From Pseudomonas putida (lineage in GTDB: Bacteria > Pseudomonadota > Gammaproteobacteria > Pseudomonadales > Pseudomonadaceae): a stretch of 64,000 nucleotides of DNA. Position 1 is the first letter of the stretch. Each line of letters opens with the position of its first letter. The notes below the pieces were generated by a model. It searched no databases and was not told the origin of the DNA. It was given only the letters and a program-made list of their open reading frames with translations. Positions 10,250 through 18,762 of this stretch are shown piece by piece. The position numbers and the translations under genes were made by a program. Location: contig NZ_JAETZZ010000007.1 of the NCBI RefSeq assembly GCF_022627325.1, positions 225,641 through 289,640 on the forward strand, written 5' to 3'.

Positions 10250-11476
10250 TCAGTGCCAGCGACGGAAGATCAACGAGGTGTTGACCCCGCCGAAGGCGAA
10301 GTTGTTGTTCATCACATATTGATGGTTCATGGCGCGGAACTCGCCGCGCAGGTAGTCCAGTTCACCGCAGCGCGGGTCGACATTATCGAGGTTGAGCGTG
10401 TGTACGTAGCGGTCGCTGTTGAGCATCTCGATGCTGAACCACGACTCCAATGCACCGCAGGCACCGAGGGTGTGGCCGAGGAAACACTTTTGCGAGCTGA
10501 TCGGCATACGCGGGCCGAACAGGCTGCTGGTGGCCAGCGTCTCGGCGATATCGCCCTGCTCGGTAGCGGTGCCGTGGCCGTTGACGTAGCCGATGGCCTC
10601 GGGCGACAAGTTTGCGTCCTCCAAGGCCAACTGCATGGCGCGGCGCATGGTGAGCTGCTCAGGGCGGGTGGTGTGCTGGCCGTCGGCATTGCTGCCGAAA
10701 CCGACGATTTCGGCGTGGATCTTCGCCCCACGGGCCAGGGCATGTTCCAGTTCCTCCAGCACCAGCATGCCGCCGCCCTCGCCGATCACCAGGCCGTCGC
10801 GGCCGCTGTCATAGGGGCGCGGGCTCAGGTGGGGTGTGTCGTTCTTCAGGCTGGTGGCGTACAGCGCGTCGAACACCATCGCCTCGGTCGGGCACAGCTC
10901 CTCGGCGCCACCCGCGAGCATCAGCGGCAGGCGGCCGAACTTGATCGCCTCGTAGGCGTAGCCGATGCCCTGACTGCCGCTGGTGCAGGCGCTGGAGGTG
11001 GGGATCAGGCGCCCGGTGAGGCCGAAGAAGATGCTGATGTTGGCGGCGGTGGTGTGCGGCATCATGCGCACATAGGAGTTGGCGTTCAGGCCATCAGCCA
11101 CCGAGTTCAGCAGCATGTTGCCGAACGCCTTGATTTCGTCGGTGCTGCCGGTGGACGAACCGCAGGCCACGCCCATGCGCCCATCGCGGATGCTCGGGTC
11201 GCCGAACAGCCCGGCATCGTCCAGGGCACGCTCGGCGGCAGCCACTGCCAGGCGCGAAACCCGGCCCATGCTGCGCAGTTGTTTGCGGGTCCAGTGGCTT
11301 GGCACCTTGAAATCATCGATGGGGCCCGCCAGGCGTGTGTTCAACTCCTCGAAACGGTCCCATTCGTCCATGCGGCGGATGCCGCTGCGCTGGTTGGCGA
11401 AATGCCCGCTGATGCTCGCCCAGTCGCTGCCCAGGGCGGTGATCCCGGCCATGCCGGTGACGACGACGCGGCGCAT
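10250..11476 (-). CDS. apeR: Beta-ketoacyl-ACP synthase, ApeR-type
   Basis: A FabF-fold ketosynthase of 408 residues that condenses malonyl-ACP with the growing chain. The catalytic triad is intact: Cys164 in SSACTSGSQG, His301 in NGHGTATEQGD and His335 in LGHTLGACGALE, with Lys330 just before. The start is the ATG at 11476, whose A is the last base of the apeQ TGA (TGATG overlap, translational coupling); an ATG two codons upstream (11482) is an alternative. In characterised aryl polyene clusters ApeR is the second, homodimeric ketosynthase complementing ApeO-ApeC. Position at the end of the operon, after the ketoreductase, matches that order. Confidence 0.9.
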   Translation of the reverse strand: MRRVVVTGMAGITALGSDWASISGHFANQRSGIRRMDEWDRFEELNTRLAGPIDDFKVPSHWTRKQLRSMGRVSRLAVAAAERALDDAGLFGDPSIRDGRMGVACGSSTGSTDEIKAFGNMLLNSVADGLNANSYVRMMPHTTAANISIFFGLTGRLIPTSSACTSGSQGIGYAYEAIKFGRLPLMLAGGAEELCPTEAMVFDALYATSLKNDTPHLSPRPYDSGRDGLVIGEGGGMLVLEELEHALARGAKIHAEIVGFGSNADGQHTTRPEQLTMRRAMQLALEDANLSPEAIGYVNGHGTATEQGDIAETLATSSLFGPRMPISSQKCFLGHTLGACGALESWFSIEMLNSDRYVHTLNLDNVDPRCGELDYLRGEFRAMNHQYVMNNNFAFGGVNTSLIFRRWH

Positions 11477-12204
11477 CAGCATAGCCCCCCGTTCACCGCC
11501 AGGACCTGGCGGGTGATGTACGCCGCCTCGGGCGACATCAGGAAATTCACCGCGCCGGCCACTTCGTCCGGTGTGCCCATGCGCCCGGCGGGGATCATCT
11601 TCAGCAGCTCGTCCACCGGCACGTGTTCGTCGAGCATGGCCGTGTCGATCAGCCCGGGGGCCACGCAATTGACGGTGATGCGGCGCTTGCCCAGTTCTAT
11701 TGCCAGGGCCTTGGCGGCGCCGATCAGGCCCGCTTTGGAGGCGCTGTAGTTGACTTGGCCTCGGTTGCCGATCAGCCCCGACACCGAGGTGATACAGACG
11801 ATGCGCCCCGGCGCGCGGCGGCGGATCATCGGCATGGTCAGTGGCTGCAGGACGTTGTAGAAGCCGTCGAGGTTGGTGCGCAACACCTGGTCCCAGTCTT
11901 CGTCAGTGAGCGCCGGGAAGGCCCCGTCGCGGGTCAGGCCGGCGTTGCAGACCACGCCGTAGTAGGCACCGAAGCGTTCCACGTCGCTTTCGAGAATGGC
12001 CCGGCAGGCAGCGCGATCGCTGATGTCGAACTGCAGCACCCGTACCTGCTGGCCCAGCGCGCGGATTTCCTCGGCCACTGCATGGGCCTCGGCCAGGCCG
12101 CTGCGGCAGTGCAGCACCAGGTCGTAGCCGGCCCGGGCCAGGCGCAGGGCGATGGCGCGGCCGATGCCCCGGCTCGAGCCGGTGACCAGAATGGTATCAG
12201 TCAT
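11476..12204 (-). CDS. apeQ: 3-ketoacyl-ACP reductase, FabG-like (ApeQ-type)
   Basis: Short-chain dehydrogenase of 242 residues that reduces the beta-keto group after each condensation, using NADPH. The nucleotide loop TGSSRGIG is at residues 8-15, CNAG at 86-89, and the catalytic set Asn111, Ser140, Tyr153 and Lys157 (YSASK) is complete. The start ATG at 12204 overlaps the dehydratase gene by 8 bp and has AGAGGA upstream. Sitting between a dehydratase and a ketosynthase identifies it as the pathway ketoreductase rather than housekeeping FabG. Confidence 0.92.
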   Translation of the reverse strand: MTDTILVTGSSRGIGRAIALRLARAGYDLVLHCRSGLAEAHAVAEEIRALGQQVRVLQFDISDRAACRAILESDVERFGAYYGVVCNAGLTRDGAFPALTDEDWDQVLRTNLDGFYNVLQPLTMPMIRRRAPGRIVCITSVSGLIGNRGQVNYSASKAGLIGAAKALAIELGKRRITVNCVAPGLIDTAMLDEHVPVDELLKMIPAGRMGTPDEVAGAVNFLMSPEAAYITRQVLAVNGGLC

Positions 12205-12667
12205 GGGAAGGTTCCTCTGGGCGTGCTTCGGCCAGGTAGCTGGCCGCTTGGGGCGGGCGGTAGACGTTCAGGCGGGCACTGGCATGGATACCGGGGCCGC
12301 GCAGGTGGCATTCGAACACGCCCATGCCGTTCTCGTCTTCGAGCGAACGCAGGGCGTGGATGTGCAGTTCGGCGCCGGCCGGGAAGTGCTCGACATCACA
12401 TTCGAACTTGCGTGTGCCGAGCAGAAAGCCCAGTTCCACCGGCTGACCATTGCGCCGCGCCCGGCAACCGGCATAGGCCGCCACGCTCTGGGCCATCAGC
12501 TCGACGCCGAGCCAGGCCGGCAGGCTGCCATCGGCGCGGTTGAACAGGCCGCCGGGGCGCACGGTGGCGCGGGTGTGGATCTGCTCGTCGTCGCAGCTGT
12601 CGACCTGGTCGATCAGAATCATGTCGCCGGCGTGGGGCAGCAGCTCGGCCAGTGGCCAGGGGATCAT
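12197..12667 (-). CDS. apeP: Hotdog-fold 3-hydroxyacyl-ACP dehydratase (ApeP-type)
   Basis: A 156-residue hotdog protein related to FabA/FabZ. LLPHAGDMILID (residues 9-20) holds the likely catalytic His12, and GVELMAQSVAAYAG forms the hot-dog helix. It would dehydrate 3-hydroxyacyl-ACP to build the conjugated double bonds. In studied APE systems ApeP works with a second dehydratase, ApeI; here the ApeI-like domain is fused to the AMP ligase at 23022-24701. It overlaps apeO by 4 bp (ATGA) upstream and apeQ by 8 bp downstream. Confidence 0.88.
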   Translation of the reverse strand: MIPWPLAELLPHAGDMILIDQVDSCDDEQIHTRATVRPGGLFNRADGSLPAWLGVELMAQSVAAYAGCRARRNGQPVELGFLLGTRKFECDVEHFPAGAELHIHALRSLEDENGMGVFECHLRGPGIHASARLNVYRPPQAASYLAEARPEEPSHD

Positions 12668-13857
12668 GGGGTGTCTCCGAGAATCAGGCTGACGTTGTTG
12701 CCGCCGAAGGCGAACGAGTTGCTCATCAAACGGCGTGGGCGTTGCGTGCCCATGCGCTGGCTGCCGTCGACCAAGGCCAGGGCCGGCAGTGCCGGGTCCT
12801 GTTGGCGGTCCCAGACATGCGGCGGCAGCAACCCCTCGGGGTTGTGCCCGCTCAGGCTCAACCAGCAGAACGCCGCTTCCAGCGCGCCGGCGGCGCCAAG
12901 CGTGTGGCCGGTCATCGGTTTGCTCGACGAGCAGGGCAGCGTGGCGCCGAACAGCGTATGCACGGCCAGGCTTTCCATGGCGTCGTTATGCGCCGTGGCA
13001 GTGCCGTGCAAGTTCAGGTAATCGATCTGCGCTGGTGCAAGGCCGGCATTGTCCAGTGCTTTGCCCATGCACTGCAAGGCGCCAGTGCCAGTCGGGTCGG
13101 GGGCAGAGATGTGGTGGGCGTCGGAGCTGGCCCCGGCACCCAGCAATGCGATGTGACTGCCTGCGGCGTTGCCCTCGCGGGTCATCAGGAACAACGCCGC
13201 GGCCTCGCCGATGTTGATGCCGTTGCGGTTGACCGAGAATGGGTTGCAGCGCTGCTCGCTGATCGCCTCCAGGGCGCTGAAGCCATTGAGGGTCAGGCCG
13301 CACAGGCTGTCGACGCCGCCGCACAGCACCGCGTCGCACAGGCCCAGGTCGAGCAGGCGCCGGGCGCTGAGCAGGGCACGGCCACTGGAGGTGCAGGCGG
13401 TGGAAATCACGTAAGCCGGGCCGCTCAGCTGCAACCAGTCGGCGAGGAAGTTGGCCGGTGCGCTCAGCTCTTGCTCGGCGTAGCGGTAATTGGCAGGGAA
13501 CTGCCCGCTTTGCAGGTACTGCGAAAAGCCTGCGCTGGCTTCGGCGATGCCAGAGGTGCTGGTGCCGAGGATCACCGCGACGCGGTGCGCGCCATACCGG
13601 CCGATGGCCTGGCGGATGGCCGGCTCGATCTGCAGGGCTGCGGTGTACAGCAACTGGTTGTTGCGGCTGTGCTGCTCGGGCAGCGGCACGGCGGGCAGGG
13701 CGCCGATGACCGCCCCGACCGGTGGCTGGCGCTCGGGGATCCAGCCCGCTGCCGGCTGCATGCCGGAGCAGTCGCCGGCGAACAGGCGCGCGGCCACTTC
13801 GGCCTGCCCTTGGCCAAGGGCGCAGACCAGGCCGAGGGCATTGAGGTAGGCGGTCAT
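12664..13857 (-). CDS. apeO: Beta-ketoacyl-ACP synthase (ApeO-type, catalytic partner of the chain-length factor)
   Basis: A 397-residue ketosynthase. Cys155 in STACTSSGR, His284 in NLHGTATAHND, and Lys313/His318 in SSKPMTGHTLGAAG make a complete active site. In characterised APE systems this enzyme pairs with a chain-length factor lacking the cysteine, here the product of 26539-27288. It differs clearly from ApeR in the N-terminal half, so the two are not recent duplicates. The start ATG at 13857 overlaps the preceding lipoprotein gene by 4 bp. Confidence 0.9.
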   Translation of the reverse strand: MTAYLNALGLVCALGQGQAEVAARLFAGDCSGMQPAAGWIPERQPPVGAVIGALPAVPLPEQHSRNNQLLYTAALQIEPAIRQAIGRYGAHRVAVILGTSTSGIAEASAGFSQYLQSGQFPANYRYAEQELSAPANFLADWLQLSGPAYVISTACTSSGRALLSARRLLDLGLCDAVLCGGVDSLCGLTLNGFSALEAISEQRCNPFSVNRNGINIGEAAALFLMTREGNAAGSHIALLGAGASSDAHHISAPDPTGTGALQCMGKALDNAGLAPAQIDYLNLHGTATAHNDAMESLAVHTLFGATLPCSSSKPMTGHTLGAAGALEAAFCWLSLSGHNPEGLLPPHVWDRQQDPALPALALVDGSQRMGTQRPRRLMSNSFAFGGNNVSLILGDTP

Positions 13858-14339
13858 GGGGTGTCCTCGCGGGGCAGAGGGTCGACTGAATAACGCAGGC
13901 CATCACCGAGGTTCAAGTCGAAAGCGTCGGCGGCGCGATAGCGGACCTGCCAGCGATCGCCCAGCCAGCGGCGCTCATTCTGCTGGCGCGCCTGCGGATA
14001 AAGCTGCGGCAGTTGCTCGGCCGGGGTCAGGGCAAACAGCACGGCGGCGAACAGCTCGCGCGCGGCCGGGTTCGGCGGCAGCAGGCCATCGGCATGCCAC
14101 TGCTGGCCATCGAGCAGCTGACGCGCCTGGGGAATGCCCAGCAGGTCGAGCAGCGACCAGCGCAGGTAGCCGTGCTCGCCCTGGATCACCAGCAGCCAGT
14201 CCTGGCGCTGGCCAGCCTGTTCACGTTCGACATGCAGCTGCTGCGGCAGTTGCAGCGCAGGCATGTGCGCCGGCAGCGGCGGGCGTGCGGCGCAGGCGCC
14301 GAGCAGCAGGCACAGGGCCAGGGCCAGCAGGTGCTTCAT
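13854..14339 (-). CDS. DUF3261-type outer-membrane lipoprotein of the APE cluster
   Basis: A 161-residue lipoprotein. MKHLLALALCLLLGAC is a lipoprotein signal with lipobox LGAC, Cys16 being the lipidated residue; position +2 is Ala, compatible with outer-membrane sorting. The mature domain contains DWLLVIQGEHGYLRWSLLDLLGIPQARQLLDG, which I recognise as the DUF3261 type found in this place in APE clusters (the apeN position of E. coli, by order). The ATG at 14339 is chosen because it starts the signal and overlaps the methyltransferase stop by 4 bp. A role in receiving or anchoring the polyene lipid at the outer membrane is inference. Confidence 0.75.
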   Translation of the reverse strand: MKHLLALALCLLLGACAARPPLPAHMPALQLPQQLHVEREQAGQRQDWLLVIQGEHGYLRWSLLDLLGIPQARQLLDGQQWHADGLLPPNPAARELFAAVLFALTPAEQLPQLYPQARQQNERRWLGDRWQVRYRAADAFDLNLGDGLRYSVDPLPREDTP

Positions 14340-15067
14340 GGCTGCTCCAGGGGCTTGCGCGCCACCACGTTGACCAGCGTCTCTTCGCGCTGGCCGACCG
14401 CAGGTGGCGTGCGCAGGCCCAGGCGTTCGAGCAGGCCGAAGTCCGTGGCGCGACTCCACCACAGGTAGGGATACGAGACGTTGCGCGGGCCGAACTGGAA
14501 GCCTTGCTGGCGCAGCATCTGCAAGTACCCCTCGGCGCTCTTTTGCACGTGCATGGGGTGGCGGAAGAACCAGCGGATCACCCAGGTATCGATGTAGGCT
14601 TCGGTGGACTCGGCGAACAGCAGGTAGCCGCCAGGCTTGAGCACCCGGTAGAACTCGGCCAGGGCCTTTTCCTGCTCCACCAGGTGGTGGAAGGTCTGGT
14701 GGCAGAACAGGATATCGACGCTGGCGTCCGGGTACTGCAACCGGGCGCAGTCGCTGCCCCGCAGCTCCACCTCAAGGCCCAGGCGGCGGGCCTCGGCGGC
14801 GCTCAGCTCAAGGCTGTGCGGGTCGGCATCGGTGCCCATCAGCTTGGCCGGGGCGAACACCTGTTGCAGGTGCTTGAACGACTTGCCCTGGCCGCAGCCG
14901 GCGTCGAGCAGCACCGGCGCCTGCGGCGGCTCACCGTCGAACAGTTGGCGCAGGTCGTTGATCGCCACGCGCAGCACATGGTGCTGCCAGACGTGGCTGG
15001 CAAGGAAGCGGAAACCGATACGGGTTTCTTCGACGTAGGTGTCGCTGAGGAACGGGCGCTGGTTCAT
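14336..15067 (-). CDS. SAM-dependent class I methyltransferase of the APE cluster
   Basis: A 243-residue Rossmann methyltransferase. Motif I is VLLDAGCGQGKS (residues 52-63), followed by the acidic MGTDAD loop and FYRVLKPGGYLLFAES (motif III). APE head groups are often methylated on or next to the phenolic ring, so the aryl ring is the likely acceptor; the E. coli counterpart would be ApeB. The ATG at 15067 overlaps the flavoenzyme stop by 4 bp. The reading frame is open far upstream, but those residues are the antisense-like shadow of the flavoenzyme gene. Confidence 0.82.
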   Translation of the reverse strand: MNQRPFLSDTYVEETRIGFRFLASHVWQHHVLRVAINDLRQLFDGEPPQAPVLLDAGCGQGKSFKHLQQVFAPAKLMGTDADPHSLELSAAEARRLGLEVELRGSDCARLQYPDASVDILFCHQTFHHLVEQEKALAEFYRVLKPGGYLLFAESTEAYIDTWVIRWFFRHPMHVQKSAEGYLQMLRQQGFQFGPRNVSYPYLWWSRATDFGLLERLGLRTPPAVGQREETLVNVVARKPLEQP

Positions 15068-16311
15068 GCAGGGGCTCTCGCGCACAGCTCGGCCAGGGTG
15101 CGCAGGCGCCGCCTCGGCTCGGCGACGAAGGGGTTGCGGGCGTCCCAGGCGTAACCGGCGAGGATCGAGCTGATCATGGCGCGGATCTCCGGCGAGCTGC
15201 CGGAGTGGTAGATGACGTCCTGGAAGCTGCCGTCGTACCAACCTTCCACGTACACGCGGAAGGTATCGACGCCACGCTTGAGCGGTTCGGCGAACTCGCC
15301 CTGCCAGTCCACCGCCTCGCCTTGCAGTTGGCGGTGCAGCAGGCCGGCGGCCATGCTCGCCGAACGCATGGCGATGGTCACGCCCGAGGAGAACACCGGG
15401 TCGAGGAATTCGGCGGCGTTGCCGAGCAAGGCGTAGCCCTTGCCGTGCAGGCCCTTGACGTTGGCCGAGTAGCCACCGATGGTGCGTGCTGGGGTGTCCC
15501 ACACCGCGTTGGCCAAGACCTTGGCCAAGCTTGGGGTCTGCGCCACGAAGTGCTTGAGGCAGGCATCCAGGTCCTTGGGCGCGGCGGCGAAGCGCTCGGC
15601 GGCGGCGACCACGCCCAGCGACGTGCGGCCATCGCTGAAGGGGATGGTCCAGAACCAGATGTCGCGGTGCTGGGGGTGAGTGGTGATGAGGATCTTGTCG
15701 CGGTCGAAGCCTGGATGGTCGATGCGGTCCTCGATGTGGGTGAACACTGCCTGGCGCACAGGGAAGTTCGACGGTGCCTCGAGGTCGAGCAGGCGCGGCA
15801 GTACGCGGCCATAGCCGCTGGCGTCGAGCACGAACTGCGCCTGCACGTTGTATTCGCTGCCATCCGGGCGACGGGCGCGCACCTGCGGCCGTTCACCGCT
15901 CATGTCGGCGCTGACGATCTCGTGCTCGTAGCGGATTTCGACGCCCTGAGCCTCGGCCTGGTCGGCCAGCAGCTTGTCGAAGCGCCCGCGCTGCACCTGA
16001 AAGGTGCTCGGCTTGCCTTGGCTGAAGGTCTGGCCGAAATCGAAGGCGGTGTATTCCTCGCCCCAGGCGAAGGCTGCGCCGTTCTTGTGCTGGAAGCCGG
16101 CTGCTTGCAGGGCATCGAGCATGCCCGCTTCCTCGACGAAGTCGAGGCAGTGGGACAGCAGGCTTTCGCCGATGGAGAAACGTGGGAAGCGCTGGCGTTC
16201 GATCACCAGCACGTCGTGGCCCTGGCGCTTGAGCAGCGCGGCGGCGATGGCGCCGGACGGGCCGGCACCGATCACCAGCACCTGGCGTTGTTGCAGTTCA
16301 ATGTTCGGCAT
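15064..16311 (-). CDS. FAD-dependent halogenase-like oxidoreductase
   Basis: A 415-residue flavoprotein. GAGPSG at residues 15-20 binds FAD. KNGAAFAW (Lys76) aligns with the catalytic-lysine motif of flavin-dependent halogenases, and WFWTIP (219-224) is the WxWxIP motif that separates halogenases from monooxygenases. GNAAEFLDPVFSSGV is the second FAD motif. AAGGAG lies 6-11 nt before the ATG at 16311. Xanthomonadin pigments, close relatives of APEs, are brominated, so halogenation of the aryl ring is plausible. No flavin reductase gene is in the cluster. The alternative is a ring hydroxylase or desaturase that kept the motif. Confidence 0.72.
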   Translation of the reverse strand: MPNIELQQRQVLVIGAGPSGAIAAALLKRQGHDVLVIERQRFPRFSIGESLLSHCLDFVEEAGMLDALQAAGFQHKNGAAFAWGEEYTAFDFGQTFSQGKPSTFQVQRGRFDKLLADQAEAQGVEIRYEHEIVSADMSGERPQVRARRPDGSEYNVQAQFVLDASGYGRVLPRLLDLEAPSNFPVRQAVFTHIEDRIDHPGFDRDKILITTHPQHRDIWFWTIPFSDGRTSLGVVAAAERFAAAPKDLDACLKHFVAQTPSLAKVLANAVWDTPARTIGGYSANVKGLHGKGYALLGNAAEFLDPVFSSGVTIAMRSASMAAGLLHRQLQGEAVDWQGEFAEPLKRGVDTFRVYVEGWYDGSFQDVIYHSGSSPEIRAMISSILAGYAWDARNPFVAEPRRRLRTLAELCARAPA

Positions 16312-16438
16312 GAGGGCTCCTTGCCATGGAAACGGAATTCGAAAGGATGTGCTGGGCCAGTGCGGCGACACGGCGCAGGCCGAGCACCCACAGGGCGAAC
16401 AGACACAGGGCCATGGCCCAGAGCGACAGCGGGGTCAT
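16298..16438 (-). CDS. Predicted 46-residue single-pass membrane protein
   Basis: A short ORF translated from the ATG at 16438 to the TGA at 16298-16300. It begins MTPLSLWAMALCLFALWVLG, one clear hydrophobic helix, followed by a basic segment (LRRVAALAQH) and a polar tail. Its ATG overlaps the MMPL exporter stop by 4 bp (ATGA) and its end overlaps the start of the flavoenzyme by 14 bp. It therefore fills exactly what would otherwise be the operon's largest internal gap (123 bp). Coupled starts and a membrane helix support a real gene; no homologue is recognised. Confidence 0.6.
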   Translation of the reverse strand: MTPLSLWAMALCLFALWVLGLRRVAALAQHILSNSVSMARSPHAEH

Positions 16439-18762
16439 GGGTGCGGTTGCGCTCCATCACGGGGGGCCGCCCAAGGGGCCAGGAGGAAGCTGAACGCCAG
16501 GCCCAGGCTCACGGCCAGGCCGAAACTGCTCACTGCCGGTGTGCTCGACAGCGCCAGCAGGCCGAACGACAGCCAGGTGGTCAGCGCCGCCAGCAAGGTG
16601 CCGAGCAGGCTAACCGCCGCGCCGCCGATGCGCTCGTGCATGAGGATCGCGTAGTCGACGCTGATGGCGGTCACCAGCAGCAGGCCGAACAGGCTGAACA
16701 GGGTCAGCGGTTGACCGAGCCAGCCGAGGCTGGCCAGGCTGCACAGCGCCGCCAAGAGCGGCAGGGCGACGATACGCAGTGAACCACGCAAGCCGAACGG
16801 CGGCACCAGCAGCACCAGGATCAGCGCGCAGGACAGCAACTTGAGCTCCGCCGCACTGACCTGGGTAGCGGCGAACAGCTGGTTCAGTTCACCGAGGCGG
16901 TCGATCAGTTGCACGCCATCTAGGCCATCGGTCTGTAGGTGCAGCAGCGCGGTGTCGCTCAAGCCTTGCAGGCTGACGATGGCGGCTACCCCGCTGTCTT
17001 GCTGGCCCAGCCACAACGGCCGCCAGGCTTCGCCGAGCGGGCCGGCCAGGACGTGCTCGATAACCTGGTCCGGCAGTTGGCGCAGCTGATCAGCCTGCGC
17101 GGCCAGCGCGGCCTGCGGAACGCCCAGGGCCAGCAGTGGCTGCCAGTGTTGCGGCAGTACGGCCAGTGCCTGGCGTACCTGGCCTTGAGCGGCCGGGCTG
17201 GCAACCAACTGGCTGAGGCTCATGAACCCCTTGAGCTTGCCCAGCTCGACCAGCTCTTGAAGCTCGCCGGACAGCGCCTCGAGGCGGCCCAGCAGTTGTT
17301 GTTGATCGGCCCCGCGTACCAGGTAGAACTGGCTGGTGGGCTGGTAGCCGGTGATGCGCGCCACCGCCTGGGCTTCTTCCATCAGTTGCGGCGGGGTGCC
17401 AACCCACTGGCGGATGTCGTTGTGGGTTTGCAGCTGCCACAGGCCAGCGGCGCAGAACGACAGCGCCAAAGCCAGCAAGGCGCCGCTGGGCACCTTGCGC
17501 AGCAATTGCTCGCGCCAGGTGGTGAGGGTTTCGGCGATGCGCAGCGGCCATTGCGCCGGTTGCAGTTCGACCGTGGCCAGCAGCGCCGGCAGCAGGCACA
17601 CCGCGCTCAGGTAGGCGCCGACCAGGCCGGCTGCGGAAAACGCGGCGATCTGGGTCAGTGCCGGGAACGGCGTGAAGGCCAGGGCCAGGTAGCCGATGCA
17701 ACTGGTGGCCAGGCTCAGGCTCATGCCCGGCAAGGTCAGGCGCATAGCTGGCCAGCTGCGCCAGGGCTTGAGGCTCCAGCCCTTGGACAGGTAGTGCAGC
17801 GGGTAGTCGACCGCCACGCCGATCAGGCTGGAACCGAGTACCAGGGTCATTACGTGCATCTGGCCGAACAGCGCTACGCACACCACCGAGCCGAACAGCA
17901 TGCCCACCAGTACCGGGACGAACGCCAGCCACGCCCGCCAACGGCGAAAGGTCAGCAGCAACAGCAACAGGATGCCCAGTGTGGCGCCACCCCCGACCCA
18001 GGTGATTTCCCGGCTGGCCTGTTGCTGGCCGGCAGCGGCGTGCAGCAGGCCGCTGGCTGCCAGCAGGTGGGCACCGGCCTGGCCGGCCTGGGCGCGGCTC
18101 TGCTTGAGCAGTTCGGCTACCTGCAAGGGCAGGTGCAGGTCGAAGGCGTTGCCCACGGTGCGCGCGCGCAGCAGCACCCAGGCCTGGCCGTCGGCCTGAG
18201 CGACCAGTGCGCCGCTGGTGGTATCCAGTTCGACATTGGCCGGCTTCGGCTGGCTGTTCTGGATACGCCCGGTAAGGCCCAGCCAGTCGTCCTGGCTGGG
18301 CACCAGGCTGAAACCGGCGAAGGGGTCGAACAGGCTTTCCACGCGTTGCTCGATAAAGGCGTCCGGGTGCTCGACCAGCTGTTTCCGGTCCTCGGCCGCC
18401 AGCATCGCCAGGCGGCCTTGCAGCAGTTGTTCACGCACCGCCTGCAGGTCGGTCTGCAGGCTCCACTGGACCTTTTCGAACAGGCCGCTGGCCTGCCATT
18501 GCCCGGCCAGTTTCTGCGCCATGGCCAGCGCCTGCTGGCGGTCGGCATGGCCGACCAGCACCAGCAGCTCGCGGTTCAGCGGCTCCTGCATGCGTTGTTC
18601 GGCGCGCTTGACCAGTGGGTCCTCGGTGGCCCCGGGCACCAGGGTCATCAGGTCGGCGGACAGCGGCGCGCCGCGATGCCACTGCCAAGCGGCAATCGCC
18701 AGCATGGCCAGCAGCAGGCAGACGAACAGGCGCGGCAACAGGCGTTCAGTTGGCAAAATCAC
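16435..18762 (-). CDS. MMPL/RND-family exporter of the APE cluster
   Basis: A 775-residue inner-membrane exporter with two halves, each a large periplasmic loop plus a block of about five helices (roughly 250-420 and 630-770), preceded by an N-terminal helix (residues 10-28). It belongs to the hopanoid-transporter-like MMPL family (COG4258 type) and matches ApeM by position. It would move the finished polyene lipid out of the inner membrane. The start is a GTG at 18762, overlapping the LolA-like gene by 17 bp; no better ATG exists before the first helix. Confidence 0.85.
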   Translation of the reverse strand: MILPTERLLPRLFVCLLLAMLAIAAWQWHRGAPLSADLMTLVPGATEDPLVKRAEQRMQEPLNRELLVLVGHADRQQALAMAQKLAGQWQASGLFEKVQWSLQTDLQAVREQLLQGRLAMLAAEDRKQLVEHPDAFIEQRVESLFDPFAGFSLVPSQDDWLGLTGRIQNSQPKPANVELDTTSGALVAQADGQAWVLLRARTVGNAFDLHLPLQVAELLKQSRAQAGQAGAHLLAASGLLHAAAGQQQASREITWVGGGATLGILLLLLLTFRRWRAWLAFVPVLVGMLFGSVVCVALFGQMHVMTLVLGSSLIGVAVDYPLHYLSKGWSLKPWRSWPAMRLTLPGMSLSLATSCIGYLALAFTPFPALTQIAAFSAAGLVGAYLSAVCLLPALLATVELQPAQWPLRIAETLTTWREQLLRKVPSGALLALALSFCAAGLWQLQTHNDIRQWVGTPPQLMEEAQAVARITGYQPTSQFYLVRGADQQQLLGRLEALSGELQELVELGKLKGFMSLSQLVASPAAQGQVRQALAVLPQHWQPLLALGVPQAALAAQADQLRQLPDQVIEHVLAGPLGEAWRPLWLGQQDSGVAAIVSLQGLSDTALLHLQTDGLDGVQLIDRLGELNQLFAATQVSAAELKLLSCALILVLLVPPFGLRGSLRIVALPLLAALCSLASLGWLGQPLTLFSLFGLLLVTAISVDYAILMHERIGGAAVSLLGTLLAALTTWLSFGLLALSSTPAVSSFGLAVSLGLAFSFLLAPWAAPRDGAQPHP

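Noticed and set aside
12664..13857. Housekeeping fatty acid synthesis (fabF/fabG/fabZ) locus
   Set aside because: No fabD, acpP or plsX is present, and the accompanying chain-length factor, aryl ligase, lyase and exporter define a polyene pathway.
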